Part shown: positions 15,701 to 27,200 of the stretch, piece after piece
Layout of the letters: each line of letters begins with the position of its first letter
How positions within the stretch are numbered: the first letter of the stretch is position 1
Origin: Plecoglossus altivelis
Lineage: Eukaryota; Chordata; Actinopteri; Osmeriformes; Plecoglossidae
Reading direction: 5' to 3'
Assembly (NCBI GenBank): GCA_036571765.1
Contig: BROE01000024.1
Span: 6,776,048-6,840,047 of the forward strand
DNA length: 64,000 bases
The notes under the pieces: generated by a model
Database searches by the model: none
What the model was told of the DNA's origin: nothing
What the model saw: the letters and a program-made list of their open reading frames with translations, nothing else
Position numbers and translations under genes: made by a program

Positions 15701-17600
15701 ACAAAATCACAAAAGAGAAATGGGGAATACCAGGGTTGAAAAGTTGTAGGAACATCCATCACAGTTGTCTTGTCTTCCCGCCGAGTTGCGCTGAGCTAAC
15801 ACTGAGCAGCGCGGCGTCGCCTGTTTGCGGGTGTTTGCAAAGAGAATCAGGGCGATGGAGTGATTAATTTCTCTGTGGGACATGGAAGGCAGACCTGTTG
15901 CGCTACAGAGAGCCTGTAAATGGCAATCACTGAACTGCCAGACGCCATCAGTATTCAGTTGACTGCGGAGATGAAGATGTTGCCCCTACTTAAGCTTCAG
16001 AGGATAACAACGCTGCGATACTCACCATTCATATTTTAGAGTCTCTAACTGTTCAATTGAAAGCTTGGGCAACTCTTTTCACCGGGAGCATGTTAGGTAA
16101 AAATTCAATCTATTTCATAGAGGAGTCACAGTGAAACATTACTGTAGGGGGAGATTAGCTATTTATCAGATTGTTGAATAAACAAGGCAAGTACAGAGGG
16201 ACAGTTTGTATATTGTGTCAGTCCTTGAGGATTTAAAGCCTTATAAATAAGCAAAGTTATTTGAATTTTTTTCCTTAAAGGGACTGCATTTATAAATAAT
16301 CAGGTTTACCTGATAAATAAACTGCTATGTAAAAACATTGCCCCCAGGATATTTTTCCAGAAATCCATTCGACCCACTGTTGATTAGAACGAAGAGTGGC
16401 ATCTTCAAAAACAACACCCAAAGTGAACATGGCAGGGCCCTTTTGTGGCCACCATTGAAAGGGGAATTGTGTCTGGACCACTGACTCTGCTCTCATTGTT
16501 GTGGCTCTTCCACTCCCCTCTGCTATTTAATTCATTGCCATCTGCTGTGCTGGAGTGTAAATCTAAACATGGACTGACTTGCTCACCCAAGCTTTCTGTG
16601 TTAACATTTGGCAATGTCTAATTATGTGAAAACTGGGATGAATTGACTGGAAAAAATACAGCATTCTGTTAATGACAGTCATAATATTTTGGGATATGTG
16701 TTTGTCACACTATGTAAATTAACTTATTAGATAAGGGTAATTAGTGAAAGACAACAGCTGTAATGGCCAAAGCTATTCAGCTGTGATGAAAGCGGGATCA
16801 TTGTCTTGCTCTAAAGTTCCTCAGAAAAGAGGGGTGTGGAGGACATGGAAGGTCACACATCCAAATACATTAATCCTAATAAATAACCCTATGACCAACA
16901 TGGTTATACAATATGTGTATGTTCTGGTCTCATACAGGCATCTGGAAATTGTGGTCATATAAGATCAAACCGTAGGACATAAATAATAAGTTAAAACATA
17001 TACAAATATATGACAGGTTGGTAACAGGACAAATAACACTGACCTTAACCATGAAACTCATATACCACAAACTTGTATATATCACAAATACTTTCAAAAG
17101 TGGACAAAAAATGCTTGCTAAGAACCTCCTACTTAGAAGCAGAATCTCCACCCATACCCTAACCTTAACCTAGAACTGAATGGTCTCTGATGCATGTCTT
17201 GAAAAACATTTCCTCTGAATAACTGCCTGGTCTTTTAGCTCTTGAAGCTGCGGAACATGAGCCATATACTGGACCACACCCTTATAAAACAAACCAACGC
17301 ATATTAGAGCAATCACCGCTATCCTAAAGTTCATCTGTGAAAGGTCATGAGAACATTATTTTTCTAACAGATTATTCAAGCATTTTATTTCTGAGGGAGC
17401 ATTTGTTGCTTTTGAAAGAATTATATATGCTACCAAATCGTTAAAACTGTTGTGAATGTATTTGCTGCAATGCATAGCGTAAGTCTAGACTATGTTAAAG
17501 TAATGAGTTGGGACTAATTCCCTGGTACAGGACATTTAGTTTCTGCATGATGAGGTGATAGTGAGGTTGTGATAATTCACCTAGTTAATGCCCTAATAAT

Positions 17601-17614
17601 AAAAAAAAAAAAAA
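17601..17614. repeat. poly(A) run
   Basis: Fourteen consecutive A in the upstream region. No retroposed gene body is visible before it. Confidence 0.85.
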
Positions 17615-19822
17615 TTGTATAAATTATTTTTCAGCAAGAGTTTGTTCTGCCAGTGAGAGCTTTATTCAAGGATGCATTGTGCTTACATTTAATTGAGAGG
17701 TCAGAAACAAACTATGATTATCAGAATCACCATGTAATTGTCTTGCATTTGTTCACAAATGGATGGGTATGGGTAGAAGTACAGCCTTTGACTATGTATC
17801 AAGATGTTGCAGGTTCAGCTCTCCCCAGTAGACCTACAGTAATTTAAGGAAGGTTGAATCATTGTGATATTGCTATTTCAAATGTACAGAAATGCTTATG
17901 TGCCATGTTCTATCAGGCCAGTCAAATTACTTTTCTTATTTTTTGATAATTTCTAGTTTGGTGTATCTCAAATCCGAGTTCCGCTCATCTATCATGCATA
18001 CTTAGATGAATGGTGCATGAGTATCGACACACTGCAATATCTATTATAATTTGAATGCTCTGCCGTACCCTTTCTCTGTCTATGCTTAGCATCGCCGACA
18101 GCGTAATTTAATGATGCATGCAAAACAGCAGTCAAAGATTCAAGGGTGAGTCCTAAAGTTGTTGTTTTTTCGTCCGTCTGCTTTAAAACAAGAAGAAAGT
18201 TAACAGTCAAAGCCTGAAGTGAAATCCAAGTCTTAGAGGTGCAGAGTCAAGCTTTTCTTTACTGTCAGTTTGGCGTGTACTTCACAGTCCAGCAGTGTCC
18301 TGACAGCCCTCACCATCATAGGCCCTTTGTGTCCAAATAGATCCTATCTATCAGATCTAAGTCTCAACAGCATGTCTGACCTGTACTTGCACTGCCTAAG
18401 ACTAATTTGAAAGATTCAGGATATCCCTGATGTGATCAAGAAAGTCTTTTTATAGTCTATGTACAGTATGTCACAGAAGGGTTGATATCTGAGAGATAGG
18501 AACCAAATACATAATTCAGAAGAACCCCGGAGCACTATGACTTGTCATAGAGCCTTCCCTTTTAATCACAAGCTTTCATTAGAACCGTATCTGTTGCATC
18601 ATAGACCTGGCTGGCACGGCATCCAGACACGATCACACTGGGGAGAGCTGACTCAGTGTGTTCCTTTCTTTCGCCTCTGGCCATATCTGTCTGAGCAGAC
18701 GAGCCTTGAATATCCGCAGGGGGTAGAAGTTCAGTCTCCCTCACAAAGAGGCAACCTTCGTTCAGTAGGACACGCATATCATTTAGTCTCCTTCTTTTGC
18801 TTGATAAGCCTTTGGTTCAGATGCCATTTTAGTAATACGTTTTGTCAAGTCAGTTTGTTGACTGCCAGAAGATGGAGGAATTTGGGAAATGGATCATTTT
18901 TTACATTCATTTCAGATACTGCAAAATGACTGAAGAAATGAAAGAAAGACAAGAAAGCATTGGGACACTGCGATGGGACAGAACCACAGAGAAAATTCAG
19001 AGATTAACTGGTCCCAGCAATAACCAACATGATTGGCATTTAATCCTGTCAACCTCATGGCCTTAGGGTTTAAGAACCATTCATGAGCTCAGCCTGCCGT
19101 ACTCCTCCCTCTGTTAAGACAGCTTTAGCAGGGAACTCTCTCACCCAGAAACAGGCCACCAGCTCACTGCCTCAGTCTACAGTCCCATATGGTACAGCTC
19201 TTGGTTCAGGGTCAAATACTAGATGCCGCTTCATACGCTCGCAGATCTCCCCGTCAGGACGACAACAGTTGCATACGATGCTCACTGACGGCTTTCGGCT
19301 GCCCTGGGGCAAAGAAGCTGACTCACAGAATATCTGCTGCTGTCTGTCTTGCACTGCATTGGAATGAGATCAGCCATGTCTGCAGGCTCACAAAATATCT
19401 GTATCTGTCACAATTTAAGATGTCAGAAACATGATAAAAGATAGGTGAACATGACACAGTGGCAGGATCCAGACAGCTGAGGGTCTCACAATTCTGTTTT
19501 CCCCCTTCAGTTCTGTGATTGGTGTTCTGCAACCAGGAGTCGACATAGTAATTTGATTGCTGTTTAATTGCGTAGTTATGAATCAATACCCAACAGACTC
19601 AACCAAGCGCTTTTTAAACCAGTTGTAAGCATCCTGTTCTGCAGACGTAGCATTTGGTGCACATCAAAGAGCAATTATCACAAAAATAGCTGCTGCAATG
19701 TAAAAACTGCCATTTTGCACTATTGATAGCACTCCTTTTAATAAATGCACTTGCTGCTTCTGTATGTTAAAATAGGATAAATATAGAATTTCAGCTTTCA
19801 TAAAAACCTTTAAGTATAAGAA

Positions 19823-19868
19823 AAAATAATAAATAATAAATAAATAAATAAATAAATAATAAATAAAA
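19823..19868. repeat. (AATA)n / (AAATA)n microsatellite
   Basis: Tandem aata/aaata units. Apparent minus-strand frames rich in Tyr, Leu, Ile and Phe across it are repeat products. Confidence 0.85.
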
Positions 19869-22800
19869 CACTCAGTGTTGTACATGAGACAAAACCTCTT
19901 CTCTGTTTTCCATCATCTGGAACTAAGCAGAAAACATATATCTTGTGTTGTACAATCAAAGCAACAAAGCCTTGATTTAGACAACCAGTTTGTATCACAG
20001 GGCAAAAAAAATCTCTGCGGGGTTAGGGCTCTGCAATGAGCTGAGAGTTGTCAATGTGCAATGCTTGCTTGCCCAGCTGGAGTCCTCTATGGCTATAGTG
20101 ACATCAGCAACTTTAGATTTGCCATCATTTATTCATTAGCTGCTCTCAGATTATTTATTTATCCTGGCCAGACATGTTTGTCCCTTTTTACTACCTAATT
20201 CCTCCTCCAACCCTCCTCCTCCAAAACCTCCAGCTAGTTCTTTCTCTTCTGACACTCTTCGGCTACCTTTTTAGGTCTCTCCTCTACGTCTACTCCCACC
20301 AGTCTTCTTCTTAAGGCTTGTGGGCATATTAGGGCCTGCTTTGGTCTAGCCAACAACAAAAGAAGCTAACAGCGAGATCTGGCTTTCAGATAACTCTTTG
20401 CCGCTTCTTAGATTCTTTTCTCTGTGTCTGCAGAGCACATATTTACTCAGAGCAGCGTGGCACAGTTTCCCTTCCACTTCCTTGTCAGGCAATAGGGAAC
20501 TAGAGGAAAGTGAGCGCTAGGCTGAGTGCCGATCCTTAGAACATCTGCTGTCATTATGAGATGAGTTTTCACAGACTGCAGATGAAGTCCTTAAATCGAC
20601 CCTGAAACAACATTGTGTTCTGCACCAATAAGATAATGCATGTCTGACATGAAGTGTTCAGACAAAACAAATGGATTGAGCTGACATCGATGTTTCAAGT
20701 CACTTTACCTGGAAAGTACAAACATCAATGTCTTCTGTAATATACTTGGAAATTAAATTCTACAGTGGCACAATAACAAAGCTACATCTGCATTTCTTCA
20801 TCAACAAAACTTATTTATTTTCTCAATAATAATCTATTCTTCCAGTAAATTGATTAACGGTATATAATAATCCTATTTTATAAAACTTCATGGTATTATT
20901 TTTTTATATATGTAGAGTCTGACAACTTTGTCTGAAAAGACATCACTGTCTCATCACATGGAATTGGGTCCGGATGGGTCCTTATTAAAGCTACTTTGAC
21001 TTATTTGGACCTCCACTGACATGCCTGTCGCATCAAGAAACACCTGTGATCGTGACACAATGAAAATATCCCCCTCCATGTATCTATCATAAAAACCTAA
21101 ATGTATGCAAAAACAGAACAAATCCAGATGATGTTTTCCCCTCTCGTATTCCCAGAGTCAGTGCCGTTTATCTGTTTGTCATGTTTACGACAGCCTTGAC
21201 ATCTAATAACTTTCAGAGGGAGTCTGTTACCGTCTGAAATTTACACCGGCAGCTCGGTCAACCATATGTTCTTTAATTATTGGAGGTGATGTGTGAGAAT
21301 GCTGTCAGCCCACTGCGTCCAGTTATCTGAAGCAGACACGCAGGTCAAGGCTTGCTACTGAGAGCCGACACATGCTAATGAACTCATCTCATCAAATATG
21401 CATCGAGCCCCTCCAGGAGCACACAGAGGCGGAGGCTAAATTTTCAGGAATTATGGGAACAGTCATTTTCTATTATGTATACGCGGAATGATCGGTGACC
21501 TGCGGGAGCGGCTAGCTAACCTCGTGTCAAGATAGTTCCCCTTGCTTTTCGAGGGAGAACTTGGCAGATGGGTTTTGACTTTTTAAGATACTGTGGCGAC
21601 AGTAGGTATAAATGAACCTAGATGTTCAGATGGTCTAACCTTGGTGAATTTGCTGAGTCTCTCAGTTGCTGGGTCTTCCAGTTCTATATAATTAATCCAA
21701 GATCATATTGTCAAAGAGGGCCTAGTTCTAAAATTAGAGTCAATCTGGTTTATATAATTGTATAAATTTGTCAGGTCAATTTATACATGTGATATCCTAT
21801 CTCCATTGCTGTTTGCTTTTGCAGACATGCTCACTTGAAAAGTAGAAAGTGTCTCAAACAGTGTCTCAAACATTCAAATAAATTCATGTTAGGTGCAATT
21901 ATAGTGCTATGGTATACCAGTTTATTTGCATCTCTTGTAAGAAGCTCATGGGTTAGTTTGCATCATTCATTTAGAGGATTTGCAAATGAAAAAATGCAAC
22001 TGGTCTTTGAAATAACTAATTCCTAGATGTAGGGATTAGACAGAAAGCACCGGCCTTACTCTGACCTCAGTAGTGCAGCAAATACATATATATCCAAATA
22101 AACATCCTTTGTCACATTAACGATTGCAGTTTAGCCCTGTTAGTCAAAATGGCTCAGGGTCCTTCTATTCAAAAGTTTCGATTGAATTTAATTCAATCCA
22201 GCTCTTTCATTATTCCTCATACTATATTGGTGTGTAATGGTAATGGGACAAGTAAAACCCTCAGCATTGATCTTTATTAAATCATGTAGACATTCTGTTC
22301 ACAAAAAGGATTTAAGTCTATCTACTCTACAAATCTCATCCTTTTCAACTGTCTCCTGTCCTTATTTCTGAGGCAATAGGTTTGACGGTATAATTATATT
22401 ATTCCTCCCTTCAATTTTGATTGAAAAGCCAGAATTTATATACAATGTCAGATGATTGCCACCTGCTATGTCTTGTCTTAAAAAGTGAAGATTTTGATAA
22501 ATGTGTATACACAAGTTGGAATGAGCATTTAGCTAGTATTAAACCATGCCAGCCCAAGCGCCAACAGGCAGGTTCTGTCAGCACATGATAGACAGGCCCA
22601 TTACAAGCAACTTTGTATCATTATTAAGTGTTAGAACTGGACGATATGCCATTATTTTATTTCCCCACTCAAAACCAAGCCATAAACGATAACCCATTTT
22701 ATGAATGCATTATTAGCATGCCCATTCCATTTCTTGGTCAAGTTGAGGTTGGTGAAGCCACTGGATAGGGTCAGAATTGAGGCAAGGGTTGGTTTTAATC

Positions 22801-23529
22801 TAACGCACAAACAAATGGCAAATTGTCTAATATTACATAATACAGTTTTGTGTTTTAAAGAGCTCTGTCACTCACCAACCTTCTTTAAATGTGATTAAGT
22901 ATTATTATCATGAATAATTATTATTTATTTTGGGGGGATTGAACGCAAGGCAGATTAGATTAGCCAAGCACATTAGAGAAAGAAGTTCAAATTAAATATT
23001 TATATTATTGCACTGTTTGAGTTGGGAGCTCTAGTTTGAAGGAATCTACAGCTGTCATATGACAACATTTTGAGTGAGGGTAACTAACAATCTATTCTGG
23101 CAGCTTGCTGTCAAAGCTCATGTGCTGCTCTGGTGAGATAACTCTGAATGAGTGGAGTGGAAGGATCATTTGAATCAGAAAGCTTTGTATTGGCATACCT
23201 TTCTCAGGTTTGATATGCCTTTGTTGTGTCCTTGGATTGGATTTGACTCAAACCTTTATTTTAAAATCCAATGTTGAAACCTCAGAAAAATGAGGTGCGA
23301 CTTCTTGGAAACAGAAAGAAGATAATTCTGTCTTACATTACAAAATCATATGTCAGGTACTCTTTATTTGAAGTTGCAGATAGTGCAATGGGACATTTTA
23401 ACAGTGTGCACTACAGTACACACACCTACACACTCACGCACGCACACAAAGATACAATAACAACAGAAGACTGTTGCTTTCAGGATGTCAAACTCATGTA
23501 CATAATCATTGCAATATATATGGTGCACT

Positions 23530-23695
23530 CTACAGTTATTGGGACCCATGGTAAACATGATTGAAAAGGTTATATAAAATCCACCTTTTGGTACATTGCA
23601 CATGGAACCTTTTTTTATAATCCGTCCTTTACATGTATTTAAGACTAATCAATCTTTACCAAAATCATGAGTGCCACAGTTGTCGGTATGGCTCA
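23530..23695. mobile_element. possible decayed MITE just upstream of the first coding exon
   Basis: The left end (acagttattgggacccatgg at about 23534) resembles the ...ATTATTGGCACCCTTGGTAAA end of a common fish DNA-transposon-derived repeat. The right end, reverse-complemented (about 23660-23690: caactgtggcactcatg...tttggtaaag), resembles the same sequence, so imperfect terminal inverted repeats are possible. It is strongly diverged and the call is tentative. Confidence 0.3.
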
Positions 23696-23819
23696 TTTTT
23701 GGTTGTTGTGGTCCTCATTTTGGCATGTTTGTAACATTTTCAGTTGTTTTGAACGTCTAAGTATTTTGTAAATGTACTATGCAGTTTTAACTGATGATAT
23801 ACTTGATTCCACCCTGCAG

Positions 23820-24010
23820 GTGATGTGTGCAGTTAATCATTGAGAGGAAACGACAATAGACCCGAGTGGCATTGGCGTCTTTGTTCCGTCTCATCATATC
23901 CTGCTTCCTCCTGTCCACTGGAACACATCCACCTCCCTTTGTCCTTCCAGTGTGGCTTGGCTCGTGTCTTTGGGACTTTAACTTGGAGACCTCTACCCTA
24001 CAGACCGCCA
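23820..24010 (+). other. cdh12: probable 5' UTR part of the first coding exon of cdh12
   Basis: A plausible 3' splice site (ccctgcag, ending at 23819) with a branch-like ctgat about 30 nt upstream precedes this stretch, so the exon may begin at 23820 with earlier non-coding exons outside or hidden in the window. The reading frame of the gene has no in-frame ATG between 23840 and 24011, so ATG 24011 is the first usable start. The context of that ATG is weak (C at -3, C at +4). The splice site is inferred; a transcription start inside this stretch is the alternative. Confidence 0.5.
23823..23843 (+). other. short upstream ORF (6 codons) in the putative cdh12 leader
   Basis: ATG at 23823 opens a six-codon frame (M-C-A-V-N-H) that stops with TGA at 23841-23843, in a different frame from the cadherin. 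It would be in the mRNA only if the exon starts at 23820 or earlier. It could then reduce initiation at the weak-context start at 24011. Confidence 0.3.
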
Positions 24011-24259
24011 ATGCTTACAAGGAACTGCCTGCTGCTGTTCCTCTGGTTTCTCATCGACAAAGGCTCCCTGTCTCCTGTGCGCCCGCCTACCCCACCTCTG
24101 ACCAGGAGCAGGCTGGGGAGGGAGCATCCCAGGAGCCTGGTGGGCCCCCTCTTGAGGAATGGGGCTTCTGGGTTTCAACGGGTCAAGAGGGGCTGGGTGT
24201 GGAACCAGTTCTTCGTACTGGAGGAGTACATGGGTTCGGACCCACAGTACGTGGGCAAG
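24011..24259 (+). CDS. cdh12: cdh12 coding exon 1: signal peptide, propeptide, start of EC1
   Basis: Residues 1-83. Hydrophobic core L7-I15 of a signal peptide, then a proline/arginine-rich short propeptide, then Q-R-V-K-R (56-60), a furin-type site. The mature protein would begin G61-W62-V63-W64; W62 and W64 are the two docking tryptophans of type II cadherins. FFVLEEYMGSDPQYVGK follows, the first strand of EC1. The exon ends in phase 0 at AAG|gtgag. The start MLTRNCL closely resembles the human CDH12 start as I remember it. Confidence 0.92.
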
Positions 24260-27200
24260 GTGAGAAATCAAACAACTTTTTGATTGTTTATAGTGCAGTG
24301 GGGAACTGTTAATCATATGGTAAGCTTGAAGTACAATAATTAACTAGCAGGTGTAGTGAGAAAGAGAGAGCGTGGAGGGAATTTAAAAAGAAGAGTTAGT
24401 GATAGAAGAAGCAGTGTGTTTAAATCAACATGCAGCTATATAATCAATTTTACCCCTCAAGGTAGGTCTTGCCATTTTAATCTCTTAATGGTCTGGGATT
24501 GTTAAAACCGGCACTTCATCTCTGTTATCACTGGGATATTAGTGGTTGGACTCGTAAGAGGAATAAAAGATCAATATATTCTTTGGACCATTGCCATCTT
24601 GTGGATGGTTGACTTACATATTAATTGGCACCCACGCATAACTTTCTAGTGGTGTGGTAAAAGGATCAATGACCTGGTCGGAATACATTTAAAATATATC
24701 TTGTAAACCTGTCAGGACAACACATTTAAGAGAGTGATGGAATGCTGACAACAATAAAAAGGATGACATCATATTGAATGAAACAGGGTAACAGATACTG
24801 TCAAGGAAATATATGCCTTTATTCTTTTAAATATAAGTGTTTATGACATTTCTGATTAATTGGGAAAGAGACGGTGTATGACAGCTAATGCATGGGTGAG
24901 GATGTGCAGAAAATGGCTCGGAATTAAATATAAACCTGGCTCCTATGGTCCATCCATCCATCCATCTTCTTCCGCTTATCCGAGGCCGGGTTGCGGGAGC
25001 AGCAGTCTGAGCAGGGAGGCCTAGACCTCCTGCTCCGAACACACCTTCTCCAGCTCCTCCGGGGGGATCCCGAGGCATTCCCAGGCTAGCCGAGAGACAC
25101 AGTCCCTCCAGTGTGTCCTGGGTCTCTCCCAGGGCCGCATCCCGGTGGGACATGAACGGAACACCTACCGAGGGAGGCGTCCTGGATGCATCCGAAACAG
25201 ATGTCCGAGCTACCTCAGCTGACTCCTCTCGACGTGGAGGAGCAGCGGCTCTATAAACTGAGCTCCTCACCCTATCTCTAAGGGAACGCCCGGCCACTTT
25301 TTGGAGGAAACTCATTTTGACTGCTTGTATCCGAGATCTTGTCTTTTCGGTCATTACCCAAAGCTCATGACCATAGGTGAGAATAGGAACGTAGATTGAG
25401 AGCTTTGCCTTTTGGCTCAGCTCCTTCTTCACCACAACGGTCCAATACAGAGACTGCATCACTGCAGCCACTGCACCGATCCGCCTGTCAATCTCACTTT
25501 CTGCCCCTCCCTCACTTGTGAACAAGACCACGAGATACTTGAACTCCTCTACTTGAGTCAAGGACTCCCCACCCACCCGAAGGGAACAATCTACCTTTTT
25601 CGGACGAGAACTATGGCCTCGGATTTGGAGGTGCTGATTCTCATCCCGGCCGCTTCACACTAGACTGTAAACCACTCTAGTGCACGCTGCAGGTACGGGT
25701 CCGATGAAGCCATCAGGACAACATCGTCCGTGAATAGCAGAGATGAGATCCTATGCTCCCCGAAGCAGACACTCTCCGGCCCCTGGCTGTGCCTAGAAAG
25801 TCTGTCCATAAAAACAATGAACAGAACCGGTGACAAAGGGCAGCCCTGGTGGAGTCCAACATGCACAAGGAACAAGTCCGACTTACTACCAGCAATGCGA
25901 ACACAGCTCCTGCTCCGGTCATACAGGGACCGGACGGCCCTGAGTAGAGGGCCCCAGACCCGTACTCCGTACGCCTTTTCCAGATCCACAAAGCACATGT
26001 GAACTATTTGGGGAAACTCCCAAGAACCCACAAGCACCCAATGAAGAGTATAGAGCTGGTCCAGTGTTCAGCGACCAGGGTGAAAACCACAATGCTCTTC
26101 CTTAATCTGAGGTTTGACTATCGGTCATATTCTTCTCTCTAGTACCCTGGTGTAGACCTTACCAGGGAGGCTGAGGAGTGTGATCCCCCTGTAGTTGGAA
26201 CACATCCTCCGGTCCCCCTTTTTATGAAGGAGAACTACCCGAGCCCATTGACCACCTCAGTGACTTTAGCCTGGGTGATCGATGTGTCCACCTCAGGGTC
26301 CCCAGGCTCTGCTTCCTCCTCGGAAGACGCGACAGCAGGATTGAGGAGATACTCAAAGTATTCCTTTCACTGTCCAACGACGTCCCCAGTTGAGGTCAGC
26401 AGGTCCCTGCCCACACCATAAACGGTGTTGGTGAAGCACTGCTTCTCCCTCCTGAGTCTGCGAACGTTTTCCCAGAATTTCCTTGAGGCCGTCTGATAGT
26501 CCTTCTCCATGTCCTCCCCGAATTTCTCCCAGACCTGAGTTTTTGACTATGCGACCACCTGAGCCGCGGCACGCTTGGCCTGCCAATACTCGTCAACTAT
26601 CTTAGGAGTCCCAAAAGCCAACTAGCCAACCACATGCTTCGGCCTGCCAAGTCTGTTCGGCTTCCTCCCCCACCAGCGGATCCAGCTCACGACGAGGTGG
26701 TGATCGGTTGACAGCTCCGCCCCTCTCTTCACTCGAGTGTCCGAGATACGTGGTCGCAGGTCAGAGGACACGACAACTAAGTCAAACATCGACCTTCGGC
26801 CGAGGACGCCCTTGTGCTCAAACATGGTGTTCATTATGGACAAAGTGCAACTAGCACAGAAGTCCAAAAACAAAACACTGCTCGGGTTCAGATTGGGGGG
26901 GCTCCTATAATAAGGCCTTATATTATGTGGTCCTCACTGTCAACCAGTGAGCCACCAGAGCACCTGCATTTTGTCTATACTAACACTGCATTACGTCTGG
27001 TCTGGGTTGAAGACATTGTCAACAAAACTGTAGGGTTTTAGGGCTGAAGTTGTAATTTGGCACTCTTGGCTTACATAGGATAATGTAGGTAGTTTGATTT
27101 ACTGCCTCAGCACCACTGCAACCAGCCCTGACATGATGCAACTGTTTGTAGAAGCTTCAAAGGCTAAAAGCACATAGACGGAGGAATACAGTCTGCATTA

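Larger units (their letters stand above)
1..23819. other. upstream non-coding region
   Basis: No reading frame here has family resemblance, splice context or codon bias that I can support; the longest frames are about 130-146 codons and look random. Simple repeats and one possible MITE are listed separately. Non-coding first exons or the promoter of cdh12 may lie here, but I cannot point to them. Several stretches (10640-10980, 15770-15980, 21100-21540) are less AT-biased and may be conserved regulatory DNA; this is a guess. Confidence 0.6.
24947..26899 (-). mobile_element. Rex3-like (RTE clade) non-LTR retrotransposon, 5'-truncated and decayed
   Basis: Read on the minus strand this is a LINE: the end of an AP endonuclease domain (about 26620-26899), a reverse transcriptase (about 25660-26230), a C-terminal region (about 24970-25576) and a short 3' end with a (GATG)n tail (24951-24966 on the + strand as CATC repeats). 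Stretches such as GAELSTDHHLVVSWIRW, GSKSDLF, GCPLSPVLFI and VEEFKYL are typical of fish Rex3. A 21-bp site at 25828-25848 fits a Rex3 PCR primer as I remember it. Frameshifts and deletions make it inactive. It lies in intron 1 of cdh12, antisense to the gene. Length is 1.95 kb against roughly 3 kb or more for full elements. Confidence 0.88.

Noticed and set aside
23866..24312. 148-codon frame overlapping the first coding exon
   Set aside because: It is a frame shadow of exon 1. The cadherin frame, with MLTRNC and RVKR/GWVW, is the real one.
23993..24316. 107-codon minus-strand frame over exon 1
   Set aside because: Antisense shadow of the proline/arginine-rich propeptide codons.
24827..25576. 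249-codon minus-strand frame as a host gene
   Set aside because: Its first 107 codons are LINE C-terminal sequence, and the rest is frameshifted LINE sequence plus flanking DNA.
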